Origin: Gemmatimonadaceae bacterium
GTDB taxonomy: Bacteria; Gemmatimonadota; Gemmatimonadetes; Gemmatimonadales; Gemmatimonadaceae
Reading direction: 5' to 3'
Assembly: GCA_020853635.1 (NCBI GenBank)
Contig: JADYYN010000044.1
Location: 16,985-80,984 of the forward strand
DNA: 64,000 nt
A program made the position numbers and the translations under genes. The first letter of the stretch is position 1. Every line of letters starts with the position of its first letter. This document shows, in pieces, positions 16,767 to 24,330 of the stretch. Under the pieces are notes generated by a model. That model was not told where the DNA came from and searched no databases. It worked only from the letters and a program-made list of their open reading frames with translations.

Positions 16767-17766
16767 ACTCCTGGAACGCCGCGGTCAGCGTGCTGCGATT
16801 CCAGCGCGGGTCCATCGTGCCGGTGACCGCGAGGTCAGTACCCACGTCGGCGACGATCAAGCCGTAAGTCTTCATCGCCTGGAAGATGCGTTGCAGCTCC
16901 GGTGAGAAACCGCTCAGGTCAACGTCCACACGCAGCCGCAGCCGCGCGCCCAGCGGCGGTGCGCCATTGATGCTGTTGATGCCGCGTGACGCCGGGAACA
17001 CATAGCCGTTGCTGCCGCGCACGGTCACACGGAAAGCGTGCGTGATCGGAGCACTCCGCGACACTTCGTCATAGCGCACGAGGCCCGGGAACACCGCGAG
17101 GCCGGCGTTGTCCGCTGAGACATACCCTTCGACGCGCCGGTCGTTGGAGTTAAGCGGGAACACCGCACCCGCGCCCGCTTCCCAACGCTCGGTGATGGTG
17201 TTGTAGCGCGTCGACCAGGTCTCGAAGAGCAGATTGCGATCGCGATCGACCATGATGAGCTTGCGCCCACCGATGCTACCGCCGCCCGCGACGTTGCCTT
17301 CGATGAACCCTTGCCGCACGCGTGCCTGCCGCGGAATGGGATACCCGCGCGGTGACGCCGGCGCACCACTGTCGGACTCGGCGCCGTACGAGGTGAACGT
17401 GATGTCGCTCAGCGGCTCCTGCGCACTCACGCCCACGTAAGGTACGCCGAACGGCGGCGGACCGAAGTCCGCGGTGAGGCGACGGACCGCATTGGGCTGC
17501 GAGACCGATCGGCCGCTCAGGAACGCGATCAACGAGTCGGACTCCGGATCGACCGGCGCACTCGACACGTCGAGGTTCCACCAGTTGTCCGCGGGCAGGA
17601 AGCTGCGGGCGGAGAAATCCTGCAGGAGCACGGCGCTGTCAGCGCCGAGCGGATCGGGTCCCAGGTCGAGGTCCTGGATCTCCGAGCACGCGCCGATGGA
17701 ACCGACGGCGACAACGATCGCGCAGCTGACGAACAGGGCGCGAACTCGACGTGAGGGGGTGGTCAC
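16693..17766 (-). CDS. Lipoprotein, WWNLD family, copy 2
   Basis: A 357-aa predicted lipoprotein: N-terminal hydrophobic stretch and lipobox GAC near residue 27. Hallmarks are PADNWWNLDVSSAPVD, DFGPPPFGVPYVGVS, GYPIP, MVDRDRNLLFE, a THAFRVTV block, GARLRLRVDVDLSGFS and MKTYGLIVADVG. It is a paralogue of the upstream gene at 17872-18927 over nearly its whole length. The start is taken as GTG at 17766; a TTG 12 bp upstream is also in frame. The protein belongs to a recurrent bacterial family that I recognise only as hypothetical; the acidic, Trp-rich core suggests an extracellular binding or enzyme domain. It overlaps the AraC gene end by 74 bp. Confidence 0.85.
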   Translation of the reverse strand: MTTPSRRVRALFVSCAIVVAVGSIGACSEIQDLDLGPDPLGADSAVLLQDFSARSFLPADNWWNLDVSSAPVDPESDSLIAFLSGRSVSQPNAVRRLTADFGPPPFGVPYVGVSAQEPLSDITFTSYGAESDSGAPASPRGYPIPRQARVRQGFIEGNVAGGGSIGGRKLIMVDRDRNLLFETWSTRYNTITERWEAGAGAVFPLNSNDRRVEGYVSADNAGLAVFPGLVRYDEVSRSAPITHAFRVTVRGSNGYVFPASRGINSINGAPPLGARLRLRVDVDLSGFSPELQRIFQAMKTYGLIVADVGTDLAVTGTMDPRWNRSTLTAAFQEFTADDFEVIERGWQGGAPLLRVAR

Positions 17767-17871
17767 GGGGCTTCTCAACTGTTGGACGGGACGACTGCCG
17801 GTGAATCTCGATGATTGGAGGTTCGGCAGGGCCCGTCAGAAGTTGAGACAGCGTGTGGCGCAAATCCGGGG

Positions 17872-18927
17872 TCAGGGCGGCGCGCCCCAACCCAGTTGAA
17901 TCACTTCGAAATCGTCGGCGTCCAGCCCGTGGAACGCCGGGTTCAGCACGTCGTTGTCCCAGCGCCCATCCATGGTGCCGGACACGTACATGTCCGACCC
18001 GTTGTCGGCGACGATCAACCCGTAGGTCTTCATCGCCTGGAAGATACGGCGCACGTCGGCGGGATAGCCGCTGAGGTCCACCGAGGCCTTGAGTCGGAGA
18101 CGAGCACCCATCGGCAGCGCGCCTGACGTGTTGCCCGCCTCGTGCGAGGCCGGCCACACATAGCCGTTGGTGGCCCGCACCGTCACACGGAAGGCATGCG
18201 TGATGGGCGCGTTGCGCGCGGCTTCGTCGTAGCGCACCAGACCGGGGAAGATCGCGAGTCCCGCCGCGTCGGCCGAGGTCCATCCGTCAGGCCTGCGCGC
18301 GTTGCTCGTGAGATCGAAGATTGCGCCGGAGCCCGCGTCCCAGCGCGAGGCGCCGCTGTTCCATCGCGTGGCGTAGAGCTCGAACAACACGTTGCGATCG
18401 CGATCGATCAGGATGAGATGTCGGTCGCCGGAGTTCCCGCCGCCGGCGATACCGCCCTCTATATAGTTGGGTCTCGATCGCGCGGCCCGCGGGATGGGAT
18501 AACCCACCGAACGTCCCGGCGCGCCGTTATCCGATTGATTGCCATACAGTGTCCAGTTCACGACCTCCAGCGGTTCATCCGAGGAGACCCCGACGTACGG
18601 GATGCCATAGGGCGGCGGACCGAAGTCCGGATGCATCTGCCGCCGTGCAGTCGGATTGGCGGGCGTCCGATTGGAGATGAAGTCGATGTACTGCGACGAG
18701 TTCGCCGCGACCGGTGCGGATGAGATGTCGAGATTCCACCAGTTGTTCGCGGGGAAGAAGCTGCGCGCGGAGAAGTCCTCGAGCAGTTTCGCGGAGTCCG
18801 GGCCCAGTGGGCTCGGGCCGGCGGGTTCAGTGGTGGAGCTGCTGCAGGCGGCGGCGACCGCAACAAGCAACAGTGCGGTGGTGGCGAGCGCGGCTCGCGG
18901 TGCCGCGAGGGAAGGCGATGGGCGCAT
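17872..18927 (-). CDS. Lipoprotein, WWNLD family, copy 1
   Basis: A 351-aa lipoprotein with the lipobox VAAAC at about residue 27 and the same domain as the downstream gene: ANNWWNLDISSAPVA, HPDFGPPPYGIPYVGVS, GYPIPRAARSRP, LILIDRDRNVLFELYATRW, ITHAFRVTV, GARLRLKASVDLSGYP and MKTYGLIVADNGSDMYVSG. It is nearest the promoter and is followed after about 100 bp by copy 2. The tandem pair is a gene duplication that has diverged well beyond a recent event. ATG at 18927 fits the signal peptide; the longer frame upstream has no signal. Function unknown. Confidence 0.87.
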   Translation of the reverse strand: MRPSPSLAAPRAALATTALLLVAVAAACSSSTTEPAGPSPLGPDSAKLLEDFSARSFFPANNWWNLDISSAPVAANSSQYIDFISNRTPANPTARRQMHPDFGPPPYGIPYVGVSSDEPLEVVNWTLYGNQSDNGAPGRSVGYPIPRAARSRPNYIEGGIAGGGNSGDRHLILIDRDRNVLFELYATRWNSGASRWDAGSGAIFDLTSNARRPDGWTSADAAGLAIFPGLVRYDEAARNAPITHAFRVTVRATNGYVWPASHEAGNTSGALPMGARLRLKASVDLSGYPADVRRIFQAMKTYGLIVADNGSDMYVSGTMDGRWDNDVLNPAFHGLDADDFEVIQLGWGAPP

Positions 18928-19065
18928 ACCGGATAGACGACGCAGCTCCGTCCAGGGTGCGTCACCCGCGCCCCATGGCGTCACACCGTGAGGGTTGCGC
19001 GACTCTGGTCCCCATCCCAAATATGTGGCGCACTCCACACCACCTTCTGAGCATGAGGTCGACGC

Positions 19066-19767
19066 ATGCGCCGCGGCACCGCTCTCGCTATCGCAGTCCT
19101 GCTACCAGCCCTGCTTCCGGCACAGGTTCTCACCACACCCGTTTCCGGCCGCGATAGCGTCATCACGCTCTCCGCGTCCCGCTCGTCGCGCGTGGCGCCC
19201 GACCGCGCATCGCTCTTCGTCACCATCGAAGGCGTCGCCGAAACCACCGCCGATGCACTCACCCGAGCAGAGTCCAAGCGCGACGCGGTGATCAAGGCGC
19301 TCCAAGCACTCGGCACTGCGGTGGAGCTCACGCCGGCCGTGCCGTATTCTGTGGGGCCGACCCCATCGCAACGCGGCTTCCCGAGCGCGCCGTCCAATTC
19401 GATGACGGCGAAGATCGCGTTCCGCGTGAACGTCAAGCAGATCGATCGCCTGGCGCGTGTGCTCGCCACGGCCACCGATGCAGGCGCCGCATCCACCGGA
19501 CCGGTCATGTACGAATCGACGCTGGCGGACTCGCTGCGCCGCATCGAAACCGACGCCGCAATCGCGGGACTCAAGCGCGACGCGGAAGCCATCGCGAAGT
19601 CGCTCGGCGGTCGCATCGCGAGTCTGATGGACATCAGCGCCACGAATCCCGACCGCATCTTCCCGCAGATGTCGATGTTGCCGAACGAGTCCTTCGGTCA
19701 GCAGACGATGGCGCCGGAGGTGCCGATCTCAGTGAACCTCACCATGCGCTTCAAGCTGACGCGGTAG
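19066..19767 (+). CDS. Exported SIMPL-domain (DUF541) protein
   Basis: A 233-aa protein with a signal peptide (MRRGTALAIAVLLPALLPAQ) and a SIMPL/DUF541 domain from about residue 27. Typical features are the opening VITLSASRSSRVAPDRASL, VEGVAETTADAL-like strand-helix, a central Y-x-V-G segment, and a C-terminal QTMAPEVPISVNLTMRF strand. SIMPL proteins (BP26-like) form periplasmic oligomers of uncertain role. ATG at 19066 follows a divergent lipoprotein gene. Its TAG stop abuts the TCA (stop, minus strand) of the kinase gene, leaving no intergenic base. Confidence 0.92.
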   Translation: MRRGTALAIAVLLPALLPAQVLTTPVSGRDSVITLSASRSSRVAPDRASLFVTIEGVAETTADALTRAESKRDAVIKALQALGTAVELTPAVPYSVGPTPSQRGFPSAPSNSMTAKIAFRVNVKQIDRLARVLATATDAGAASTGPVMYESTLADSLRRIETDAAIAGLKRDAEAIAKSLGGRIASLMDISATNPDRIFPQMSMLPNESFGQQTMAPEVPISVNLTMRFKLTR

Positions 19768-21681
19768 TCACCCGGATCGCGGCGCCTCCATAGCGCCCTC
19801 CACCTCGCGTTGCGCGTCCGCGAGGCGCCGCACGTCCTCACCCATTCCTCGCACCGCATCGAGTAGTGTGGTCAGCGGTGCGAGGTCGCTGGTGCCGGCG
19901 TGCAGTCGCAGCAGGTCGAGGCGTACACCTTCGAGCGCGGCGACGCTCTCGCCGAGCTGCGCGGCGGCCTTCGCCTTGCGGGCGGCGAGCAACTCGGCAT
20001 CGCCCGCGCCGTTCGGCGCCATGGCCGACACGAGTTCGATCTCGGCGCGCGCTTCGGCGGCGCGCGACTCGAGCGACTCGACGATCGCCGGCAGCTCCGC
20101 GAGCTGCGCCTTGTACGCCTTGGGCAGCGCGGCGTACAGCTCCGAGGCGGCAACACCCAGTGCGGCTTCCGTGGCGCGGAAGTTGTTGGCCGACGACACC
20201 ATCGAGCGTTGCGGCGCACCGAGGCGTTGCGCCAACCACGCACCGATGCGGCTGTTCCAGATGCGCTCGCGGATGCCCACCTGCCACCACTTCTTCAGCT
20301 TGGGCGGAGCGAAGGGCACGTCGAGCGCATTACTGACGGCGCCGAGCACGAGTGTCGTGACCATCGGAGCCAGGACGATCATGGGCCCAACGATCCGCTC
20401 ATGCACGATGCCGGTGAGCAGTAGGCCGATCGTGGTCGCGAGCCACGTGCCAGCACCTACGGTCGCGAGCCGCAGCACCCGATGGGTCGCCGGTTCCCCG
20501 TGCTCACGCACGCTCGCTTCTGCCTCGTCGCGCTCGCGCCGGTCCACTGCGAGCGCCATCCGCAGATCGGCCAACGTGTGGCCGCTGCGGAACTGCTTGA
20601 GCGCCTGGTTCACGTGATAGCCGATGATCGGTAGCAGCGGCGCTGCCGCGAATCCGGCGAGCATCGCGATGTCGCTGAACCCGTCGGGGCGCCGCCCCGT
20701 CGCCCAGACGGCGAGATTGATCGTAGCCACCGTGCCGAACATCCCGCTCCACGCCATGTACGGCACCAACATCGGGTTGCGCGCCCCGAGCCACGCGCGC
20801 AGCGTGAGCGGTAGCGCAGGTCGGGTGTCGGGGGCGGGCGCGAGCGCCGCTGCCATCGCTTCACCATCGCTGAAACGCGCCGCGGGATCTCGCGCCAGGC
20901 AACGGTCGATCGCCGTCGCGAGCGCGGGAGGAAGTCCGGGTGCCGCCTGTATCACACTCGGCGCATCCTCGGTGGCCTGCTTGAGCATGAGAGCCGGGAG
21001 ATTGGACGACTCGAACGGCAGCCGACCACTCACCGCAAGATGCCCCACCACCCCGAGAGCATAGATGTCGCTGCGTCCGTCCACCGGAGCGCCGGCGATC
21101 TGCTCCGGACTCATGAAGTGGGCGGTCCCCATCACTTTGCCGCCGTCCGTGCCATCGAGCGAGGTGTGGTTGTCACCGCGCGCGATGCCGAAGTCGGTGA
21201 CCAGCGCCCGGCCCGTGCCCGCTTCGAGCAGGATGTTGTCGGGTTTCACGTCCCGATGCACGATGCCGCGCCCATGCGCGTACGCGAGCGCCCACGCGAC
21301 CTCGCGGAGCACACGGCTCGCCTCGGTGGGCGCGAGCGGACCTCGAGTGCGCAACCGCTCGCCCAGGGTCTCGCCATCGACGAACGTCATCACGAAGAAC
21401 ACGAACCCATCGGCCTCGCCGACGCGATGGATCGGCACGATGTGCGGATGCGACAGCGACGCCGCCATGCGCGCCTCACGCAGGAAGCGCTCACGCGCCT
21501 CGGGGTCCTGCGCGAGATGGGTGGGCAACACCTTGATCGCGACGTCGCGGTCGAGCTGCACATCGCGCGCGAGGTACACGATACCCATGCCCCCGCGTCC
21601 GAGCTCGCGCTGCAGCGAGTATTCACCGGCCAGCGCCAGCTGGAGGTCGAGGAAGTCGTCGCTGGGTGGCGGGGTCGTCAT
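19768..21681 (-). CDS. Membrane Ser/Thr protein kinase with coiled-coil C-terminus
   Basis: A 637-aa Hanks-type kinase. Kinase domain at about 20-290: GRGGMG 28-33, K50, HRD 142-144, DFG 163-165, GTAHFMSPEQ. The C-terminal half is unlike the usual PASTA or TPR tails. Two hydrophobic segments near 325-375 are followed by a charged region and two more near 425-475 (MIVLAPMVTTLVLGAVSNAL). A long helical, Ala/Glu-rich coiled coil occupies 510-637. Such 2+2 membrane tails recur in Gemmatimonadota kinases. ATG at 21681 is 8 bp after the stop of the hemolysin-III gene, so they form an operon. Confidence 0.92.
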   Translation of the reverse strand: MTTPPPSDDFLDLQLALAGEYSLQRELGRGGMGIVYLARDVQLDRDVAIKVLPTHLAQDPEARERFLREARMAASLSHPHIVPIHRVGEADGFVFFVMTFVDGETLGERLRTRGPLAPTEASRVLREVAWALAYAHGRGIVHRDVKPDNILLEAGTGRALVTDFGIARGDNHTSLDGTDGGKVMGTAHFMSPEQIAGAPVDGRSDIYALGVVGHLAVSGRLPFESSNLPALMLKQATEDAPSVIQAAPGLPPALATAIDRCLARDPAARFSDGEAMAAALAPAPDTRPALPLTLRAWLGARNPMLVPYMAWSGMFGTVATINLAVWATGRRPDGFSDIAMLAGFAAAPLLPIIGYHVNQALKQFRSGHTLADLRMALAVDRRERDEAEASVREHGEPATHRVLRLATVGAGTWLATTIGLLLTGIVHERIVGPMIVLAPMVTTLVLGAVSNALDVPFAPPKLKKWWQVGIRERIWNSRIGAWLAQRLGAPQRSMVSSANNFRATEAALGVAASELYAALPKAYKAQLAELPAIVESLESRAAEARAEIELVSAMAPNGAGDAELLAARKAKAAAQLGESVAALEGVRLDLLRLHAGTSDLAPLTTLLDAVRGMGEDVRRLADAQREVEGAMEAPRSG

Positions 21682-21689
21682 GCCCTGCC

Positions 21690-22349
21690 CTACGGGAGTT
21701 TCGGGCCGGAGTGCCAGAGCACCGCCACGAAATGGCAGGCCGTGCCTGCCATCACGAACACGTGCCACATCGCGTGCCCATACCGCACGCGCGCGTCGCG
21801 CACATAAAAGTACACGCCGCCCGTGTAGCACAGCCCGCCCGCGAGCAGCCAGAGGAGCCCGGCCAGCGGGATGCGCGCGATCATCGGCTGCAAGGCCACC
21901 ACGCCGAGCCAGCCCATGCCGACGTAGAACCACGTCGACAAGCGCGGATACCGGAAGCCGATGGTCAGCTTGGACACGATCCCTGCCACCGCGAGCCCCC
22001 AGATCACCCCGAGGATGGTCCAGCCCCACGGCCCTCGCAGCGCGCCGAGCGCGAACGGCGTGTAGGTGCCGGCGATGAGCAGATAGATCGCAGAATGATC
22101 GAGCACACGGAACACGTACTTCGCGCGCCCGTCACGCAACGCATGGTAGAACGTCGACGCCGAATACAGCAGCACCATCGTCACGCCGAACACGATGCTG
22201 CCGACCAAGTGCGCCGGATTGTGTTCGCCGAGTGTGGCGAGCACGAGCACCGGGATGGCCGCGATGCTCAGCACGAGACCCGTGCCGTGCAACGCACTGT
22301 TCACGAGCTCCTCGGCGCGGGTCTGCGGGCGGTTGTGCGCGTGGCTCAT
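21690..22349 (-). CDS. Hemolysin III / PAQR-like membrane protein
   Basis: A 219-aa seven-helix membrane protein of the HlyIII (YqfA/TrhA, PAQR-related) family. Conserved polar residues of the family are visible: NSALHGTG near 20, YSASTFYHALRD near 63-73, LDHSAIYLLIAGTYTPF near 85-100, and GHAMWHVFVMAGTACHF near 190-206. These His/Asp/Ser residues form the putative metal site. Bacterial members are linked to membrane-energetics homeostasis rather than proven hemolysis. It is first in a two-gene unit with the kinase 8 bp downstream, so control by or of the kinase is plausible but unproven. Confidence 0.93.
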   Translation of the reverse strand: MSHAHNRPQTRAEELVNSALHGTGLVLSIAAIPVLVLATLGEHNPAHLVGSIVFGVTMVLLYSASTFYHALRDGRAKYVFRVLDHSAIYLLIAGTYTPFALGALRGPWGWTILGVIWGLAVAGIVSKLTIGFRYPRLSTWFYVGMGWLGVVALQPMIARIPLAGLLWLLAGGLCYTGGVYFYVRDARVRYGHAMWHVFVMAGTACHFVAVLWHSGPKLP

Positions 22350-22362
22350 CCTTCATGATACA

Positions 22363-22391
22363 CCGGAGCGGCGGCGGTCGCCGCCGTCCGG
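22363..22391. terminator. GC-rich hairpin between serine hydrolase and HlyIII genes
   Basis: A 12-bp stem with one bulged G and a GGTC loop. It lies between the hydrolase stop (22399) and the HlyIII start (22349) on the minus strand. A TTTT run follows only in the plus direction, so as a minus-strand signal it lacks a U-tract. It may limit read-through from the hydrolase gene. Confidence 0.5.
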
Positions 22392-22398
22392 TTTTCCC

Positions 22399-23790
22399 TC
22401 ATCGGATCGCTTCGAGCACGCCCCCGATCAACTCGGTGAGGTCGTAGGCGTCGTCCGGGCGCGAGAGTCCGAGCCGCACCACCACGAGGTCCCGCGACGG
22501 GATCACGGCGACGGTCTGTCCTTCGAAACCCGACGCGTAGTAGAGCTCGCGCGGGAGACGCGGGAACTCGCGCTTTGAGGAGTCGTTCGCCGCACCGGCG
22601 TTGAGCCACCACTGCCCGCCGTACTGACCCAGCGGCGCGGCCGGCGCCGGCGTGCGACTGAACTCCACCCAGCCCTCGGGCAGGATACGCTCGCCGTTCC
22701 ACACGCCGTCCTGCAGGTAGAGCTGACCGAACCGCGCCCAGTCGCGTGCGGTGGCATACATGAATGATGACGCCACGTAGAGCCCCGTCGCATCCGGCTC
22801 CATCACCGCACTCTGCATGCCGAGCTTGTCGAACAGCACGCGACGCGGGAACGTGAGGTACTGCTCGAGGGAGCCGCCGACGCTATCGCGCACCAGCTGC
22901 GAGATGAGGTTCGAGGTCGCGCTGGAGTAGTACCAGGTGCTCCCGGGCGCCGTCGCCTGCCCCGCCTGCATCGCCGCCCCGCCGATGTCGCGCGAGCCGA
23001 AGAGCAGCTTGGTGGCACCGCCGGTTGGAGCGTACGACTCATCGGCGGCGAGGCCGTCGCTCATCCAGAGCATCTGTCGCAACGTGATCGACGCGCGCGG
23101 GTCAGCGGTCGCGCGCCACGGCGCGAACAGACCGTTCATGTCGAGTGAGAGCTTCCCTTCCTTCACCAGCACGCCGACCAGTGCGCTGCCCACGCTCTTG
23201 GTCATCGACCAGCCGGGGTACCGATTCTCTGCGCTGAAGCCCTCGGCATACCGCTCGGCGACGATGCGGCCACGGTGCACGACGACGATCGCGCGGGTGT
23301 TGCGTTCGCCGCCCGAGGCCGGCTCGCGGAAGGCGCGCGTGAGTGTGGAGTCGAGCCCCGCGGCATCGATGCCCTCGGGCAGTTGCGCGCGCGGCTGATC
23401 TCCCTGTGGCCATGGCAACGCGTTGACGGAATCCGGCGCGCTTGCGACCGCGGGCATCGCCGGGAACTGCACCGGGTCACCATCGGTCGGTACGAGCGTG
23501 CAGCCGAGTCCCGGGTGGAACCGCGCCGCGCGCGAGGCGATCAACGGCACCGACGCTCGGACGCGCCCTGTGGACACATCCACGGTCGTGCGGATCACCG
23601 CGGTCACCCCGAGCTTCGGCAACTCCCCGATCGCCGCGCTCGGTGTGATCCCGCCGAGGAATACCTGCGAGCAGGTCACCTTGGCGATGTAGCCGAGCGC
23701 GGGGCTGGCAATGGGGCGGCCGACGACGCGAAGCACGATGAGGACGGCGACGAGCAGCGCGGCGGCGCGGAGCAGGAAGCGGATTCGCAT
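22399..23790 (-). CDS. Serine hydrolase, class C beta-lactamase/PBP-like
   Basis: A 463-aa exported or membrane-anchored serine hydrolase (beta-lactamase-related, pfam00144-like). An N-terminal hydrophobic helix (residues 5-22) is followed by about 110 unassigned residues and then the catalytic domain. The SMTK tetrad gives the nucleophile Ser and Lys; YSS in the second motif replaces the usual Y-x-N Asn by Ser. GGQWWLNAG is near the end. This family (EstB, 6-aminohexanoate-dimer hydrolase, PBP-like) mostly acts as esterases or peptidases, so resistance should not be assumed. ATG at 23790. Confidence 0.9.
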   Translation of the reverse strand: MRIRFLLRAAALLVAVLIVLRVVGRPIASPALGYIAKVTCSQVFLGGITPSAAIGELPKLGVTAVIRTTVDVSTGRVRASVPLIASRAARFHPGLGCTLVPTDGDPVQFPAMPAVASAPDSVNALPWPQGDQPRAQLPEGIDAAGLDSTLTRAFREPASGGERNTRAIVVVHRGRIVAERYAEGFSAENRYPGWSMTKSVGSALVGVLVKEGKLSLDMNGLFAPWRATADPRASITLRQMLWMSDGLAADESYAPTGGATKLLFGSRDIGGAAMQAGQATAPGSTWYYSSATSNLISQLVRDSVGGSLEQYLTFPRRVLFDKLGMQSAVMEPDATGLYVASSFMYATARDWARFGQLYLQDGVWNGERILPEGWVEFSRTPAPAAPLGQYGGQWWLNAGAANDSSKREFPRLPRELYYASGFEGQTVAVIPSRDLVVVRLGLSRPDDAYDLTELIGGVLEAIR

Positions 23791-23930
23791 GGTGGTGAGA
23801 ATCGCTCGGCGGCGGCCGCTTGGCAATCGCTGGCCGAACCCGCCTATGGCGGAGGTGCGGGCCAGAGCACAGAATCTACCGTCCCGTCCCTTCACCCCCT
23901 CCCCGCTACACCCCTCACACGAGGTACCCC

Positions 23931-24281
23931 GTGATCCCGATCATCTCCGGCGTCGTTAACTGGCTGAAGGTCAAGCGCCCGACCGCAAAATCGTTCACTG
24001 CGCCCAATGACGACCTCAGCGTCCGCGTCGGTACCGATCAGTACCAGGTGTTCTTCATCTCCAATGCCGACGAAGCGTTCACCGCGGCGTCGATGATTTC
24101 GCGGTTGCCGCTCTATCACCCCGCGACCACGAAGCACGGCGTGATCATCGCGACGAGCAAAGCGGTCGCGAAGGACCCGCAAGTACAGTCGGCGATCGCC
24201 AGCAACTTCTCCGCCGCATCCGTCTACCTTGGCTATCTCGATATCAAGGAAGTGAAGAAGTGGCCGCCCTCGGCCCCCTGA
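23931..24281 (+). CDS. Hypothetical 116-aa protein
   Basis: A short, basic, non-exported protein. GTG at 23931 is preceded by GAGG 6 nt upstream and is the most likely start; the longer open frame upstream reads into the divergent serine hydrolase region. It has alternating strands and helices (RVGTDQYQVFFISNADEAFTAA, KHGVIIATSKAVAKDP) and no cysteine or obvious active site. I do not recognise the family. A perfect 16-bp hairpin begins 9 bp after its stop. Confidence 0.7.
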   Translation: MIPIISGVVNWLKVKRPTAKSFTAPNDDLSVRVGTDQYQVFFISNADEAFTAASMISRLPLYHPATTKHGVIIATSKAVAKDPQVQSAIASNFSAASVYLGYLDIKEVKKWPPSAP

Positions 24282-24289
24282 GTCTGCAG

Positions 24290-24330
24290 GGCGATCGTGC
24301 GGCGCGTTAGGTCAGCGCCGCACGATCGCC
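24290..24330. terminator. Perfect 16-bp convergent hairpin
   Basis: Arms 24290-24305 and 24315-24330 are exact reverse complements around a 9-nt loop. It lies between the hypothetical gene ending at 24281 and the M42 peptidase ending at 24312 (minus), and overlaps the latter's stop codon. No U-tract on either side. It probably acts as a bidirectional terminator. Confidence 0.65.

Noticed and set aside
22399..23790. Class C beta-lactamase-like hydrolases (also 48304-49662) as resistance genes.
   Set aside because: The motifs fit the broad esterase/peptidase family (second motif YSS in one), and no AmpR or AmpG-type context exists.
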